NCBI RefSeq assembly: GCF_022549695.1
Contig: NZ_JAKZGS010000007.1
Span: 62,001-126,000, forward strand
Direction of reading: 5' to 3'
Source of the DNA: Belliella calami
GTDB taxonomy: Bacteria; Bacteroidota; Bacteroidia; Cytophagales; Cyclobacteriaceae
Length of the DNA stretch: 64,000 nt
A program made the translations under genes and the position numbers. Under the pieces are notes generated by a model that was not told the DNA's origin, made no database searches, and worked only from the letters and a program-made list of their open reading frames with translations. Positions 53,681 to 63,486 of this stretch are shown here, one piece after another. Numbering within the stretch: position 1 is the stretch's first letter; every line of letters starts with the position of its first letter.

Positions 53681-56065
53681 TTATAAATTTATGTATTTAA
53701 TAATTTTCGCATATAGATTATCAGGATTGAATGGTTTTGATATATAATCATTGACGCCAATGGCATCAAGTTGGTCTTTTACCTCAATCAACGATGAAGC
53801 GGTCAAGGCGATGATTGGCATAGATCTAATTTTTTCATCCGAATGGCTTCTAATATACTCACCTACTTCAAATCCATCTTTTTCAGGCATTTGCAAATCC
53901 AAAAGTATCAAATCAAAATCTTGATTATCAATGGCTTCAATCGCTTCATAACCATCATTTGTCATTACTATTTCTTTTACGCCCCATTTATTCAGAAATT
54001 TCTTGATCATTATCTGATTGACAAAGTTATCCTCAGCTACCAAAATTGAAGCATGTGACAAGTTTTTTTCTATTTTGACAAGGTCAATTTTATTTTCAAA
54101 ATATTCCACTTTAAGCTTATTGAATTCTAATTCAAAACTAAATTCAGACCCTCCTTTTGGGACACTGGAGACCACAATCTCTCCACCAAAAAGCTCCACC
54201 AATTTTTTGACAATTGCTAAGCCTAATCCTGTTCCTCCATACTTCCTCGTCGTTTCGGTACTTGCCTGCGTAAATGCATCAAAGATGGACTCTAACTTCT
54301 CTTCTGCAATTCCTATTCCGCTATCCTTGAATTCAAACCTGATTTTTACATTCTTTTTATTTTCAAATACTTTTTTCAATTGGATTTTCACAAATCCTTT
54401 CTCGGTAAATTTGATGGCATTGGAGACTAAGTTATTGGCTACTTGAGACAGTCTTACGGGATCTCCCATCAGCACTTTTGGAATTGAGCTATCAATATCA
54501 AAACTTACTTCCAATTTTTTTTCCCTAGCTTGGTAAGTATAGGAATGAATTATCCTATTGAATACTACATTGATGTCAAAGGCTACATTATCCAAATCAA
54601 TTTTGCCAGATTCAATTTTGCTGAAATCAAGGATATCATTGATCAAACCCAACAAATTCTCTGCAGAAAATTGTAAGGTTTTCAAATTTTCCAGTTGATC
54701 TAGCCTTGGGTTTTCTTCCATTAGCAAATGGGCCATACCTATCACAGCATTCATTGGTGTTCTGATTTCATGACTCATAATCGACAAAAACTGCGACTTG
54801 ATCATGGAGGCCTGTTCTGCTTTTTCTTTTGCAAAGAAAAGTTCTCTTTGATCCTCTTTCTGTTTTGTGATATCTCTAGCTACACCTATATAATTCCTTA
54901 CATTGCCCAGTTCATCTCGGAGTAGGCGCCCGTTGGAACTGAATACGCGATATTCTCCATTTTTATGTTTAAGCCTGTACTCCAAATACTGATGATTTTC
55001 CAAGATATTTGAAGAAGATTCCTTCATGATTTCTACAAAAACAAGCAGGTCATCAGGATGTAGATAATCTATCAACTTGGAGCGGGTAACCTCCTGATAA
55101 TCGTAACCTAGAAACTGCTTTACATTTGGAGAGATATATGTCAGAACCAAATCGGTGGTAAGTGAAAAAATGATTTCGGTTGATTCTTCTACCAAAGTCC
55201 TATATTTTTCTTCACTGGCTTTGAGATTTTCTTTTGCTTCGTACTCTTCATTGATATCCCGGAGGATACCAAGGGCATAATCTACCCCACCATTGTAGGC
55301 AATTGGCCTTACGGTCAGTTCATACACCTTTTTTCTGAAAACAAGAATTTTGTGAACGAAAGCTCTATTATTGATTGCGTTTAGGACAGCAGGTTTTATT
55401 TCATGAAGATTGTATTTATGTATCTCTTCTAAGGTTTTTCCAATAAAATCCTTAGAATTCATCCCCCAATCTGCGAAATTGTCTCCCTCAGCTGCTACAT
55501 ACCTTAAGTCTTTATCTATTAGGAAAACATTCGTCAAAGGTATATTTGTTGCCAAGATCCTATCATTGACATGGGTGAGAATTTCAGTCAGAGACAACAA
55601 ATTCTCATTTGTAAGGAGCTTTTTCTTTAGTAAATGATCACTAAAAGTAGTTGCGTAAGAATCCCCCAATTCGCTCAGTACATTTCCCTCTTTTTCAAAA
55701 TTATCCTTGGGAAGAGATCCTGAATCTTCAGTCGAAATAATTTTACCTTTACCCAAAAGACAATTTTCATTCTTGTGGAACGTAACCCGTTGGATTTCCC
55801 ACTCAATTGCAACCTGTTTTCCAAAATTATTTTCGGTATTGAGGATAATTTCTATTTTCGGTAATTCTACTTTATCAAAAAAGTCGTTAATTACTTTTTG
55901 AATTTCATCATCCTCAAAAAACTGCCTCCAATCATCTGGACATTTGTCGAAATAATATCTACAAAAACTATTATAACGGATGGAGTTCTCTTGATTGATT
56001 AGTATAAAAGGTTCTTGTATTTTATCAAAAAAACAAAAAAGATCAATTTCGGGGTTTAGGTTCAT
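53681..56065 (-). CDS. PAS-domain hybrid histidine kinase
   Basis: This is a 794-residue cytosolic sensor kinase without obvious membrane segments. The N-terminal 400 residues hold at least three PAS-like regions (a degenerate one near 10-95, one near 160-275, a clear one at about 285-410 ending YIGVARDITKQKEDQ). HisKA follows with SIMSHEIRTPMNAVIGMAHL (phospho-His about residue 432). The ATPase domain has VSNAIKFTEKG and YGGTGLGLAIVKKL. A C-terminal receiver carries D at about 723 (LLDLQMPEKDGFE) and K in ISKPF. The cognate DNA-binding regulator is not adjacent. Confidence 0.92.
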   Translation of the reverse strand: MNLNPEIDLFCFFDKIQEPFILINQENSIRYNSFCRYYFDKCPDDWRQFFEDDEIQKVINDFFDKVELPKIEIILNTENNFGKQVAIEWEIQRVTFHKNENCLLGKGKIISTEDSGSLPKDNFEKEGNVLSELGDSYATTFSDHLLKKKLLTNENLLSLTEILTHVNDRILATNIPLTNVFLIDKDLRYVAAEGDNFADWGMNSKDFIGKTLEEIHKYNLHEIKPAVLNAINNRAFVHKILVFRKKVYELTVRPIAYNGGVDYALGILRDINEEYEAKENLKASEEKYRTLVEESTEIIFSLTTDLVLTYISPNVKQFLGYDYQEVTRSKLIDYLHPDDLLVFVEIMKESSSNILENHQYLEYRLKHKNGEYRVFSSNGRLLRDELGNVRNYIGVARDITKQKEDQRELFFAKEKAEQASMIKSQFLSIMSHEIRTPMNAVIGMAHLLMEENPRLDQLENLKTLQFSAENLLGLINDILDFSKIESGKIDLDNVAFDINVVFNRIIHSYTYQAREKKLEVSFDIDSSIPKVLMGDPVRLSQVANNLVSNAIKFTEKGFVKIQLKKVFENKKNVKIRFEFKDSGIGIAEEKLESIFDAFTQASTETTRKYGGTGLGLAIVKKLVELFGGEIVVSSVPKGGSEFSFELEFNKLKVEYFENKIDLVKIEKNLSHASILVAEDNFVNQIMIKKFLNKWGVKEIVMTNDGYEAIEAIDNQDFDLILLDLQMPEKDGFEVGEYIRSHSDEKIRSMPIIALTASSLIEVKDQLDAIGVNDYISKPFNPDNLYAKIIKYINL

Positions 56066-56130
56066 TTCAAGTCAACGGTTCGAGGATTCAAATTACGACA
56101 AATAATCTGCACATGTTCATTATTCGATAC

Positions 56131-56265
56131 AATTTATGTTTATCCACTTTCATACCAATATCCACCTTGAATTTGGTAGATACCTTGAATTCAATTGCTG
56201 TCCCCGATCGACAGTCAACTTTCGGCGATTATCCGCATGATTTGATGCGAAAATCCACATTTTGA
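56131..56265 (+). repeat. possible intergenic TATCCGC-type element, copy E
   Basis: In the 422-bp gap (56066-56487) there is GTTTATCC near 56133, GACAGTCAACTTTC near 56210, and a dyad GATTATCCGCAT / GATGCGAAAATC. The segments resemble the heads, middle and tails of copies B and C but in rearranged order, so this copy is weak. The rest of the gap shows no gene. Confidence 0.35.
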
Positions 56266-56487
56266 TATCATTGCGGTTCATCAAAATAAAATTTATGATT
56301 ATACGCTTCTTTGCCAATAGCTTTAATTCCATGGTCGATTGCTTGTTTATGTTCAATATCTAAGAGAATCTAATATCAATTTATATCGGATCTAAGCTAA
56401 ATCAAGCTTGTCTTTAGATAGTGGCAAAGTTCCGTATATCCATAATACAATTAATATCATTTCACTATTGCAACTAAATTCAATTCA

Positions 56488-58647
56488 ATGTTACAAAAAT
56501 CTAAATATCTTATTCTCATATCACTCTTGTTTTGGAATTATTCCATTGCCCAAAACAGTGAGTTGATCCAGTTGACGGATCTCACAAAAATCATTACGAC
56601 TTCATCACATCAAATCACTCCTGATGGCAAAAAGGTAGTCTTTGTAAAAAACTTTGTGGAAGATAAAGGCAAAGAGCAGTATAGTTACAAGAGTCAAGCT
56701 TGGATCGCTGACATTTCAGACAATTCCGAAAGCCATCCATTAACATCCTCAGAATACAATGTATCCTCTATTGCCCTCTCTCCGGATGGATCAAAGATAG
56801 CCTTTACAAGACCTAAAGATGGAAAAGCACAAATCTGGATTTTATCTCTGACTGGAGGGGAAAGCCAAGTATTTACCGAAGAAAAATACGGCGCTAGCAA
56901 TCCTCAATGGTCTCCTGATGGAAAAAAAATTCTTTTCAGTACCACTTACCCAATTTGGGCTATAGATGGAAGACCTACTTGGGAGCATCAAAGGCCTGGT
57001 AGAGAATATGGTGATGAGCCAAATTATAAAGCGATAAATGCTGGAATCGGGATGGAGGAAATCAAAGCAAATCCCGATGGAAATATAGAAGAGCTTCGTG
57101 CATGGCTTGCAAAAAATGCAGCAAAAAACGACCCAAGAGTTATAGACAGACTAAATTTCCTTGGGGAAAAGGACCTGAGCCCAGACTTGTATTTCTCACA
57201 TCTTGGGGTGTTGGATATTGAAAGTGGAAAATCTGAAATATTGACACAGGGATTCCAAAGTTATTTTGGCGCCACATGGTCTCCTGACGGCAAATATTTA
57301 CTAGCGTCTTCTTTGAAAAATGAAGAGCATCCGGATGTGACAAGTCATACCGAAATCTGGAAAATAGACTTGACCACCAAAGCTACTGAAGTATTTTTCA
57401 AGCTTGAAGGACACAGAGTTGGTAATCCAAGCTTTTCTCCAAATGGTAAATTGATTCTATTCAATGGCCAAAACATCGATGAACCTAGTTACAACATGGG
57501 AATGCTTGGTCTCATGAAAGCTGACGGCACGGGATTCAAATGGCTTACAGAGTCTCTCGATAGAAGTATCTCTAGTGGGGAATGGCTGGAAGATAGCCAA
57601 TCTATCTATTTCACTGGAGGAAATAACGGCGGCACTTCTCTATGGAAAGTCAATGTAAACAATGGCAAAATAGATCCAATAATCACGGGGCCAGTAGGAG
57701 TAGGAAATCTTGATGTAGTGGGCCAAAAAATGGTCTATTCACTAATTCAAATAGAAAATCCATCTGAATTTTATGTAGCAGATCTATCAAATAAAAACCC
57801 CAAACAAATAAGTCAATTCAATAATGCTTGGCTAGAAGGAAAGAAAATCTCCAAACCAAAAGCACATCTACTAAAAACAGAGGATGGATTTGAGGTAGAT
57901 TATTGGGTGATGGAACCTGTCAATAAAACTGCAGGGGTAAAATACCCAACCGTTCTGCAAATGCACGGAGGTCCCTCTGCGATGTGGGGACCTGGAGAGG
58001 GTTCTATGTGGCATGAATTTCAAGTGATGACCGCCATGGGCTACGGTGTCGTATATGCCAATCCAAGAGGTAGTGGTGGCTATGGTAAGGCTTTTCAAAA
58101 AGGGAATTTTCAAGATTGGGGAGATGGCCCATCTTCTGATGTTTTGGGAGCACTTGATGAAGCTACTTCAAAATATGAATGGATTGACAAAGATCAATAT
58201 TTCCTCACTGGAGGTTCTTATGCGGGTTATCTTACAGCTTGGATAGTAAGTCATGACCACAGATTCAAAGCCGCATTTTCACAACGCGGTGTTTATGAAT
58301 TGACTTTTTTCCTTGGTGAAGGAAATGCTTGGCGCTTGGTTCCGAATCATTTTGGATACCCATGGGAAGATGGTGTCAAAGAAATCATGGATTACAATAG
58401 TCCTCAAACTTATGTTCAAAACATCAAAACACCCCTCCTTATCAAACACGGGGATGTCGATTATAGGACTGGTGTCAGGCAATCAGAGCTGTTGTACAAA
58501 AGTCTGAAAATACTAGGAAGGCCAGTCGAATATGTGAGATATCCTGAGGAAGGACATGAAATGTCTAGATCAGGAGCTATTCATAGGAGAATCGACAGAA
58601 TGGGTCGAATCATGGAGTTTTTCGAGAGATATGTATCACATCCCTAA
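56488..58647 (+). CDS. S9-family prolyl oligopeptidase/dipeptidyl peptidase-like, periplasmic
   Basis: This 719-residue secreted peptidase (signal peptide ending SIAQN) has an N-terminal TolB/propeller region with SPDGSKIAFTR and SPDGKKILFS blades. The C-terminal alpha/beta hydrolase (about 480-715) has the nucleophile S577 in GGSYAGYL, the acid D near 655 in KHGDVDYRTG and H690 in EEGHEMS. The oxyanion region HGGPSAMWG is present. It likely cleaves peptides in the periplasm. It starts an S9 pair, 18 bp before the second gene. Confidence 0.93.
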   Translation: MLQKSKYLILISLLFWNYSIAQNSELIQLTDLTKIITTSSHQITPDGKKVVFVKNFVEDKGKEQYSYKSQAWIADISDNSESHPLTSSEYNVSSIALSPDGSKIAFTRPKDGKAQIWILSLTGGESQVFTEEKYGASNPQWSPDGKKILFSTTYPIWAIDGRPTWEHQRPGREYGDEPNYKAINAGIGMEEIKANPDGNIEELRAWLAKNAAKNDPRVIDRLNFLGEKDLSPDLYFSHLGVLDIESGKSEILTQGFQSYFGATWSPDGKYLLASSLKNEEHPDVTSHTEIWKIDLTTKATEVFFKLEGHRVGNPSFSPNGKLILFNGQNIDEPSYNMGMLGLMKADGTGFKWLTESLDRSISSGEWLEDSQSIYFTGGNNGGTSLWKVNVNNGKIDPIITGPVGVGNLDVVGQKMVYSLIQIENPSEFYVADLSNKNPKQISQFNNAWLEGKKISKPKAHLLKTEDGFEVDYWVMEPVNKTAGVKYPTVLQMHGGPSAMWGPGEGSMWHEFQVMTAMGYGVVYANPRGSGGYGKAFQKGNFQDWGDGPSSDVLGALDEATSKYEWIDKDQYFLTGGSYAGYLTAWIVSHDHRFKAAFSQRGVYELTFFLGEGNAWRLVPNHFGYPWEDGVKEIMDYNSPQTYVQNIKTPLLIKHGDVDYRTGVRQSELLYKSLKILGRPVEYVRYPEEGHEMSRSGAIHRRIDRMGRIMEFFERYVSHP

Positions 58648-58665
58648 GGGAATAAACAAATAAAA

Positions 58666-61617
58666 ATGAAACAAAAACTAATCTATTTTCTCTTTGCATA
58701 CCTGTTGGTTTTCAGCAGCAATGCTCAAGAGACCAAGGATCCAAAACCAATGGGCTGGAAAGACATCCCTGCATGGAAATCCATCTCTAGCAATAGTGTG
58801 AAAATGTCACCTGATGGTAAATGGATGGCCTATGCGATGCTGCCTGTAGAAGGAGATGGAGAGCTGATAATCCAAAAAACCAATGATCCCGAAAGTAAGA
58901 AATCCTATCCAATCGGCTCTACCAATTCGGCAAACATTGAGTTTTCGGAAGATAGCCGCTGGATTGCTTTCAAAGAATATCCCAAAGAAAAAGAGAAAAA
59001 AGCAAATGAAAAAGGTGGAAAACCACTTCCAGAAAAAGTGATACTTCTGGATTTGAAAGAAGACAAAAAAACGACTTTTGAAAAAGTAGCTAGCTTTTCT
59101 TTCAATCGAGAGTTGTCTTCCCATCTCGCAATCAACCTATCCAAAGAAGGTTCCAATGGAGATGCAAAAGGATCTGACCTACTTTTGGTTCAATTAGCTT
59201 CTGGCAAGAAACAAAACTTGGGAAATGTCCTTGAATTTTCATTCAACAAACCGGGGACACATATGGCATACATCGTGGATGCTGCCAATCAGTCTGGCAA
59301 CGGTATCTATCTGATGGACATCAACAATGGAAAAACACAGGTTTTGGACAGTGATGCCGCTTCTTTCAAATCTATCAACTGGACTGAAAAAGGTGATGCG
59401 TTTGCACTTTTGAAATTGGTAAAAGACAAAAAGTATAAACAGGATCATGGCAAACTTATTGGTGTCAAAAACTTAAGTAATCCGCAACTTACAGTGTATG
59501 ATCCTGCCAAGGACTCTGTGAACTTTCCAAAAGACTACACCATCAGTCCAAACAGAAGAGCTCAATGGTCAGAAGATCAAAATAAATTATTCTATGGAAT
59601 TCACCCATTAGTATTGGCTAAAAAAGAAGAGAAAAAAGAGGATGAAAAAACTGATGAGGATTCTCTGAAACAAGTGGAAACAGCCAAACTTTCAAAAATT
59701 CTAGCTGACTCTACGATCAAATCGATTGCTGATCTCCAAAAAGCAATTGCAAAAGCCGATAGTTCAAAATCAGAAAATGCCAAATCCTCAACTGAAGGCT
59801 TGAAAAAACCTGACATGACTATTTGGCACTGGCAGGATACAAGGCTCCAATCAAGACAGCAAATACTAGAAAATCAGGATAAAAACTATAGCTTCTGGGC
59901 GATGTATGATCTCAAATCGTCCAAACATACTACCCTTCAGGATAGCAGTATGAAAGAACTTTCTTTGTTACCGAAGGAAAAATTTGCACTAGGAACTGAT
60001 CAGCGAAAATATGAATTGGATGTAAACCTGAATGGTCAAAACTTCCAGGATATTTATATAGTAGACCTATCAAACGGTGAGAAAAGCTTGCTTTTTGAAA
60101 ACTTTTATATGCCTTCCTATTCCTCTTTCCCAAGAGCTTCTCCAGACGGAACCAAGTTGATTTATGGTTTCGATGGTCATTATTTTATTTATGATATTGT
60201 GGCTGGCACCAAAACAAATATTACAGAGTCATTACCAGTTTCATTTGTAAATGTAGAAGATGATCACAATGTGACCAAACCACTCCACGGTTCTCTCGGC
60301 TGGAGCGAAGATAGCAAATATGTGCTATTAAGGGATGGTTGGGACATTTGGCAAGTACCATTGAGCATTCGAGAAAAAGCCACAAACCTCACTCAAAATG
60401 GGCGTCAAGAAAAAATCCGCTATCAAAACAGATTTGTGCTGAATGAAGAAGAAAAGGGTTATGATTGGAAAAAAGCTCAATATTTTAGATCCTATGGGGA
60501 GAACACTAAAAAAAGTGGCATTGTAAAAATCGAACCAAGTAGAGCAGGATTGCAAGCTGGTACAAAAATTTTGCTTTGGGAAGATGCAAATATCAACAGA
60601 TTTTCAAAGGCTAAATCAGCTGATGTTTATTTCTTTACCAAAGAAAAATTCAATCTTCCAACTGAATTCTATCTCACAGATGCTCAAATCAGCTCCCAAA
60701 CCAAATTGACTGAAAACACACCAGATGCTCACAAGTTCCTTTGGTCTAGCGGTGCGAGGTTGATTGACTATGTTTCCGACAAAGGTGATACTTTACAAGG
60801 TGCTTTATTTCTTCCGGCGAACTATCAGGAAGGGACCAAATACCCTACTATCATTTACTATTACGAGAAGCTCTCCCAAACACTTCACAATTACGCAGCG
60901 CCTGGATTTAGTGGAACTGGCTGGAATCCAAATATTTACACAAGCAATGGTTACGCTGTCTTTATTCCAGATATCGTCTACACGATGGATGATCCCGGGA
61001 TGTCTGCTGTATGGTGTGTACTTCCTGGAGTCAAAGAAGCTATCAAAACAGGGGTAATTGACGAAAAAAGAATGGGGCTTCATGGACATTCTTGGGGTGG
61101 ATATCAGACTTCATTCTTGATCACTCAGACTGATATGTTCAAAGCTGCAGCAGCAGGTGCTCCATTGACCAACATGATTTCAATGTATGATTTGATTTAT
61201 TGGAATTCGGGAGGAGGCAACATGTCGATCTTCGAAGCTTCTCAAGGCAGATTCAAAGGTGCTCCTTGGGAAAACTGGGAATCTTATCAAAGAAACTCAC
61301 CGGTATACCATGTAAAAAATGTCAACACTCCGCTCCTTTTGCTTCATAATGACAAAGATGGCGCTGTGGATTTCACCCAGGGAATAGAGTATTACAATGC
61401 ACTAAGAAGGTTGAAAAAACCAGTGATTATGGTGCAGTACAAAGGAGAAAACCATGGACTTTCAAAGCTTGAAAACAGAAAAGATTACAGCGTTCGAATG
61501 ATGGAATTCTTTGACCACCATTTGAAAGGAGAAGATGCTTCCGATTGGATAAAAAATGGTGTAGAAAAATTAAAACTTGAAGAGCATTTGGAATCTAGAG
61601 TTTTTGGTATAAACTAA
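58666..61617 (+). CDS. S9-family prolyl oligopeptidase-like, large
   Basis: This 983-residue secreted protein (signal peptide ending SSNAQ) has a beta-propeller-like N-terminal part and a C-terminal S9 hydrolase. The catalytic S809 is in GLHGHSWGGYQTS, the acid is near 898 in LLHNDKDGAVDF and H930 is in GENHGLSK. A Lys/Glu/Asp-rich insert (about residues 319-340, EEKKEDEKTDEDS) and a Ser/Lys-rich region after it are unlike the first peptidase. It probably processes peptides together with that gene; the two are 18 bp apart and likely co-transcribed. Confidence 0.92.
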   Translation: MKQKLIYFLFAYLLVFSSNAQETKDPKPMGWKDIPAWKSISSNSVKMSPDGKWMAYAMLPVEGDGELIIQKTNDPESKKSYPIGSTNSANIEFSEDSRWIAFKEYPKEKEKKANEKGGKPLPEKVILLDLKEDKKTTFEKVASFSFNRELSSHLAINLSKEGSNGDAKGSDLLLVQLASGKKQNLGNVLEFSFNKPGTHMAYIVDAANQSGNGIYLMDINNGKTQVLDSDAASFKSINWTEKGDAFALLKLVKDKKYKQDHGKLIGVKNLSNPQLTVYDPAKDSVNFPKDYTISPNRRAQWSEDQNKLFYGIHPLVLAKKEEKKEDEKTDEDSLKQVETAKLSKILADSTIKSIADLQKAIAKADSSKSENAKSSTEGLKKPDMTIWHWQDTRLQSRQQILENQDKNYSFWAMYDLKSSKHTTLQDSSMKELSLLPKEKFALGTDQRKYELDVNLNGQNFQDIYIVDLSNGEKSLLFENFYMPSYSSFPRASPDGTKLIYGFDGHYFIYDIVAGTKTNITESLPVSFVNVEDDHNVTKPLHGSLGWSEDSKYVLLRDGWDIWQVPLSIREKATNLTQNGRQEKIRYQNRFVLNEEEKGYDWKKAQYFRSYGENTKKSGIVKIEPSRAGLQAGTKILLWEDANINRFSKAKSADVYFFTKEKFNLPTEFYLTDAQISSQTKLTENTPDAHKFLWSSGARLIDYVSDKGDTLQGALFLPANYQEGTKYPTIIYYYEKLSQTLHNYAAPGFSGTGWNPNIYTSNGYAVFIPDIVYTMDDPGMSAVWCVLPGVKEAIKTGVIDEKRMGLHGHSWGGYQTSFLITQTDMFKAAAAGAPLTNMISMYDLIYWNSGGGNMSIFEASQGRFKGAPWENWESYQRNSPVYHVKNVNTPLLLLHNDKDGAVDFTQGIEYYNALRRLKKPVIMVQYKGENHGLSKLENRKDYSVRMMEFFDHHLKGEDASDWIKNGVEKLKLEEHLESRVFGIN

Positions 61618-61680
61618 AAACAATTTTAATTTATATAATTATTCATGTATTTTTATTGATTATTTGAATAAAATTTACCA

Positions 61681-61706
61681 AAAAATACCTACAAGTAGGT
61701 ATTTTT
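61681..61706 (+). terminator. terminator after the S9 peptidase pair
   Basis: AAAAATACCTA / TAGGTATTTTT with a 4-nt loop, 63 bp after the stop; a bidirectional A/U-flanked stem. Confidence 0.75.
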
Positions 61707-61796
61707 TATGATTAAATAATTTTTGATATTTGACATGCTTTTAGATTTAATCTTAAAGGTGTTTAAGTTTTATGTGGGATTTATTTCCAGTTACAC

Positions 61797-61825
61797 AAAA
61801 GTCTCTGTCATTGACAGAGACTTTT
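61797..61825. terminator. second strong terminator hairpin
   Basis: AAAAGTCTCTGTC / GACAGAGACTTTT with a 3-nt loop, followed by more T. It may serve the peptidase operon or, on the other strand, the convergent efflux operon. Confidence 0.75.
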
Positions 61826-61864
61826 TTTAAAATTAATTAAACATAGCTGGCATACTCAATATGA

Positions 61865-62006
61865 TTATGCTCAACGATATCATTGAGTGAATATATGACT
61901 TGTAATTATGCAAGTTGACCAGCAGTTTACAGTCATCCGACAAGATCTGATAAAAATGAATTTCAAACAATATTATAAGTGGATACTGATATAAATGCGG
62001 ACACAT
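61865..62006 (+). repeat. intergenic TATCCGC-type element, copy D
   Basis: This 142-bp element has the head TTATGCTCAACGATATC, TGCAAGTTGACCAGCAG in the middle, and the tail ATTATAAGTGGATACTGATA then GCGGACACAT. The tail aligns with that of copy C (TTTTAAGTGGCTACTTGTAA then GCGGATATACAT). It ends 10 bp before the stop of the outer-membrane efflux gene at 62017. Confidence 0.5.
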
Positions 62007-62016
62007 ATATAAATCA

Positions 62017-63477
62017 TCAACTCCAACCTCCACCCAAAGCCCTATACAGCTTAACCTTTGTTTGCAATTCTTTTACTTTCAATTCTACCAGTTCGATTTC
62101 TGATTCTAGAGCTCTTCTTTGTGCATTGGTAACATCTAGATAGTTGGCGTATCCTACAGAAAACATAATATTAGAATTCTCTACTGATCTTTTCTGAACT
62201 TCGACTTCTGTCAGTTTTAGGTCCTTTTGGTTATGGTATTGATCAATGGAGTTAATCAGATCCAATATTTCCAAGTAACTTTTGAAAACAGTTTGCTCAT
62301 AATCTAAATAAGCAATTCTTTGTGAAGAGTTTGCAATCTCGTAAGCCATTTTAATTTGATTTCTATTAAAAACTGGAGCAGCCAAGCCTGAACCCAGTTG
62401 ATATATTGTTGAAGCGGGGTTAAAAAACAATTTTCCAAAATCAAAAGCGTTGAAACCTGCCATACCGAAGATATTGATGGAAGGAAAAAAAGAAGCCCTT
62501 GCGGCATTGATATCCGCATTTGAGGCTACAAGTTCCATTTCCGAAGCCTTTATATCGGGTCTGTACAGCAATAGCTGGGAAGGAACCCCTATTTCCAATA
62601 CATTTCCAGCTAAATCAACTTCTTCGAGAGGAATTTTTTCATAATCGAAATCATACACTCCCAATAAAGTATTGAGGTATAACTCAGCCGATCTTAGCTC
62701 CCTTTCCCTTTCGATCAATAGACCTTTAGAGTTCAATAACAATGCTTCAAACTGATCTAGTGCCAGCTGATTTTCTCTTCCTGCTTCTTTGAGATCCTTT
62801 GTAAGATTGAATGCAAATTCCTGCAACTCTATATTTTTGTCCAAGATTCTCTGCTGTTCTTCCAGTCCCAATAAAGTGAAATATGCATTCGCCACTTCAG
62901 AAACCAGCCAGGTTTTCACGTTTTTGGCCATTTCTTCAGAAGCCATAAATCTAGCAAAAGCTGCTCTTTTCTGATTTTTGAATTTTCCCCACACATCGAT
63001 TTCCCAATTGAATTCTGCACCGATGATAAAATCCCGATAAGGATCTGGGATTTTTTTATTGTCTGGAACTGTGGGCGAAAGGTTCGAGTCAGCGTTTCCT
63101 ACGCCATCCATCGTAAACTCACCAAACTTCCTTGATGAAGCACCTGCTACAGCATTAATTTCTGGAAGATATCCCAGTTTTGCTACATTAAAACTAGCCC
63201 TTGCAATCCTGATTTTTTCAAGTGTTTTGAGGTTATCCTGATTGTTTTGCAAAGCGATAAGTATCAATTTTTGAAGATTTTCATCCTCAAAAAAACTCTC
63301 CCACTGAAGCAGTGCAACATTCGCAGAAGAATCCATACTGAACTTTTGTGTTACATTATATGAGTCTGGAAGATTCGTATTGCTACTGACCGAATTAGTT
63401 TTAGTTGATTTACAGGAAATCATAACCAAAACAAACCCAATTCCTACCCAAGATCTATATTTAAATAATTTCATCAT
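62017..63477 (-). CDS. RND efflux outer-membrane factor (NodT/OprM-like)
   Basis: This is a 486-residue outer-membrane lipoprotein (lipobox VMISC near residue 22) of the TolC/OprM-type efflux family. It has two repeats of the coiled-coil plus barrel-strand layout: LQKLILIALQNNQDNLKTLEK early and a similar TEVEVQKRSVENSN region late. Motifs WEIDVWGKFKNQKRAAFA, LPEINAVAGASSRK, LLLYRPDIKASEMEL and ARASFFPSINIFG match NodT. It is 9 bp from the RND pump gene and forms the outer component of a tripartite pump. Confidence 0.94.
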   Translation of the reverse strand: MMKLFKYRSWVGIGFVLVMISCKSTKTNSVSSNTNLPDSYNVTQKFSMDSSANVALLQWESFFEDENLQKLILIALQNNQDNLKTLEKIRIARASFNVAKLGYLPEINAVAGASSRKFGEFTMDGVGNADSNLSPTVPDNKKIPDPYRDFIIGAEFNWEIDVWGKFKNQKRAAFARFMASEEMAKNVKTWLVSEVANAYFTLLGLEEQQRILDKNIELQEFAFNLTKDLKEAGRENQLALDQFEALLLNSKGLLIERERELRSAELYLNTLLGVYDFDYEKIPLEEVDLAGNVLEIGVPSQLLLYRPDIKASEMELVASNADINAARASFFPSINIFGMAGFNAFDFGKLFFNPASTIYQLGSGLAAPVFNRNQIKMAYEIANSSQRIAYLDYEQTVFKSYLEILDLINSIDQYHNQKDLKLTEVEVQKRSVENSNIMFSVGYANYLDVTNAQRRALESEIELVELKVKELQTKVKLYRALGGGWS

Positions 63478-63486
63478 TATAGCTAT

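Noticed and set aside
61833-62033. Minus-strand ORF of 66 codons at 61833
   Set aside because: It lies within intergenic element D and is explained by it.
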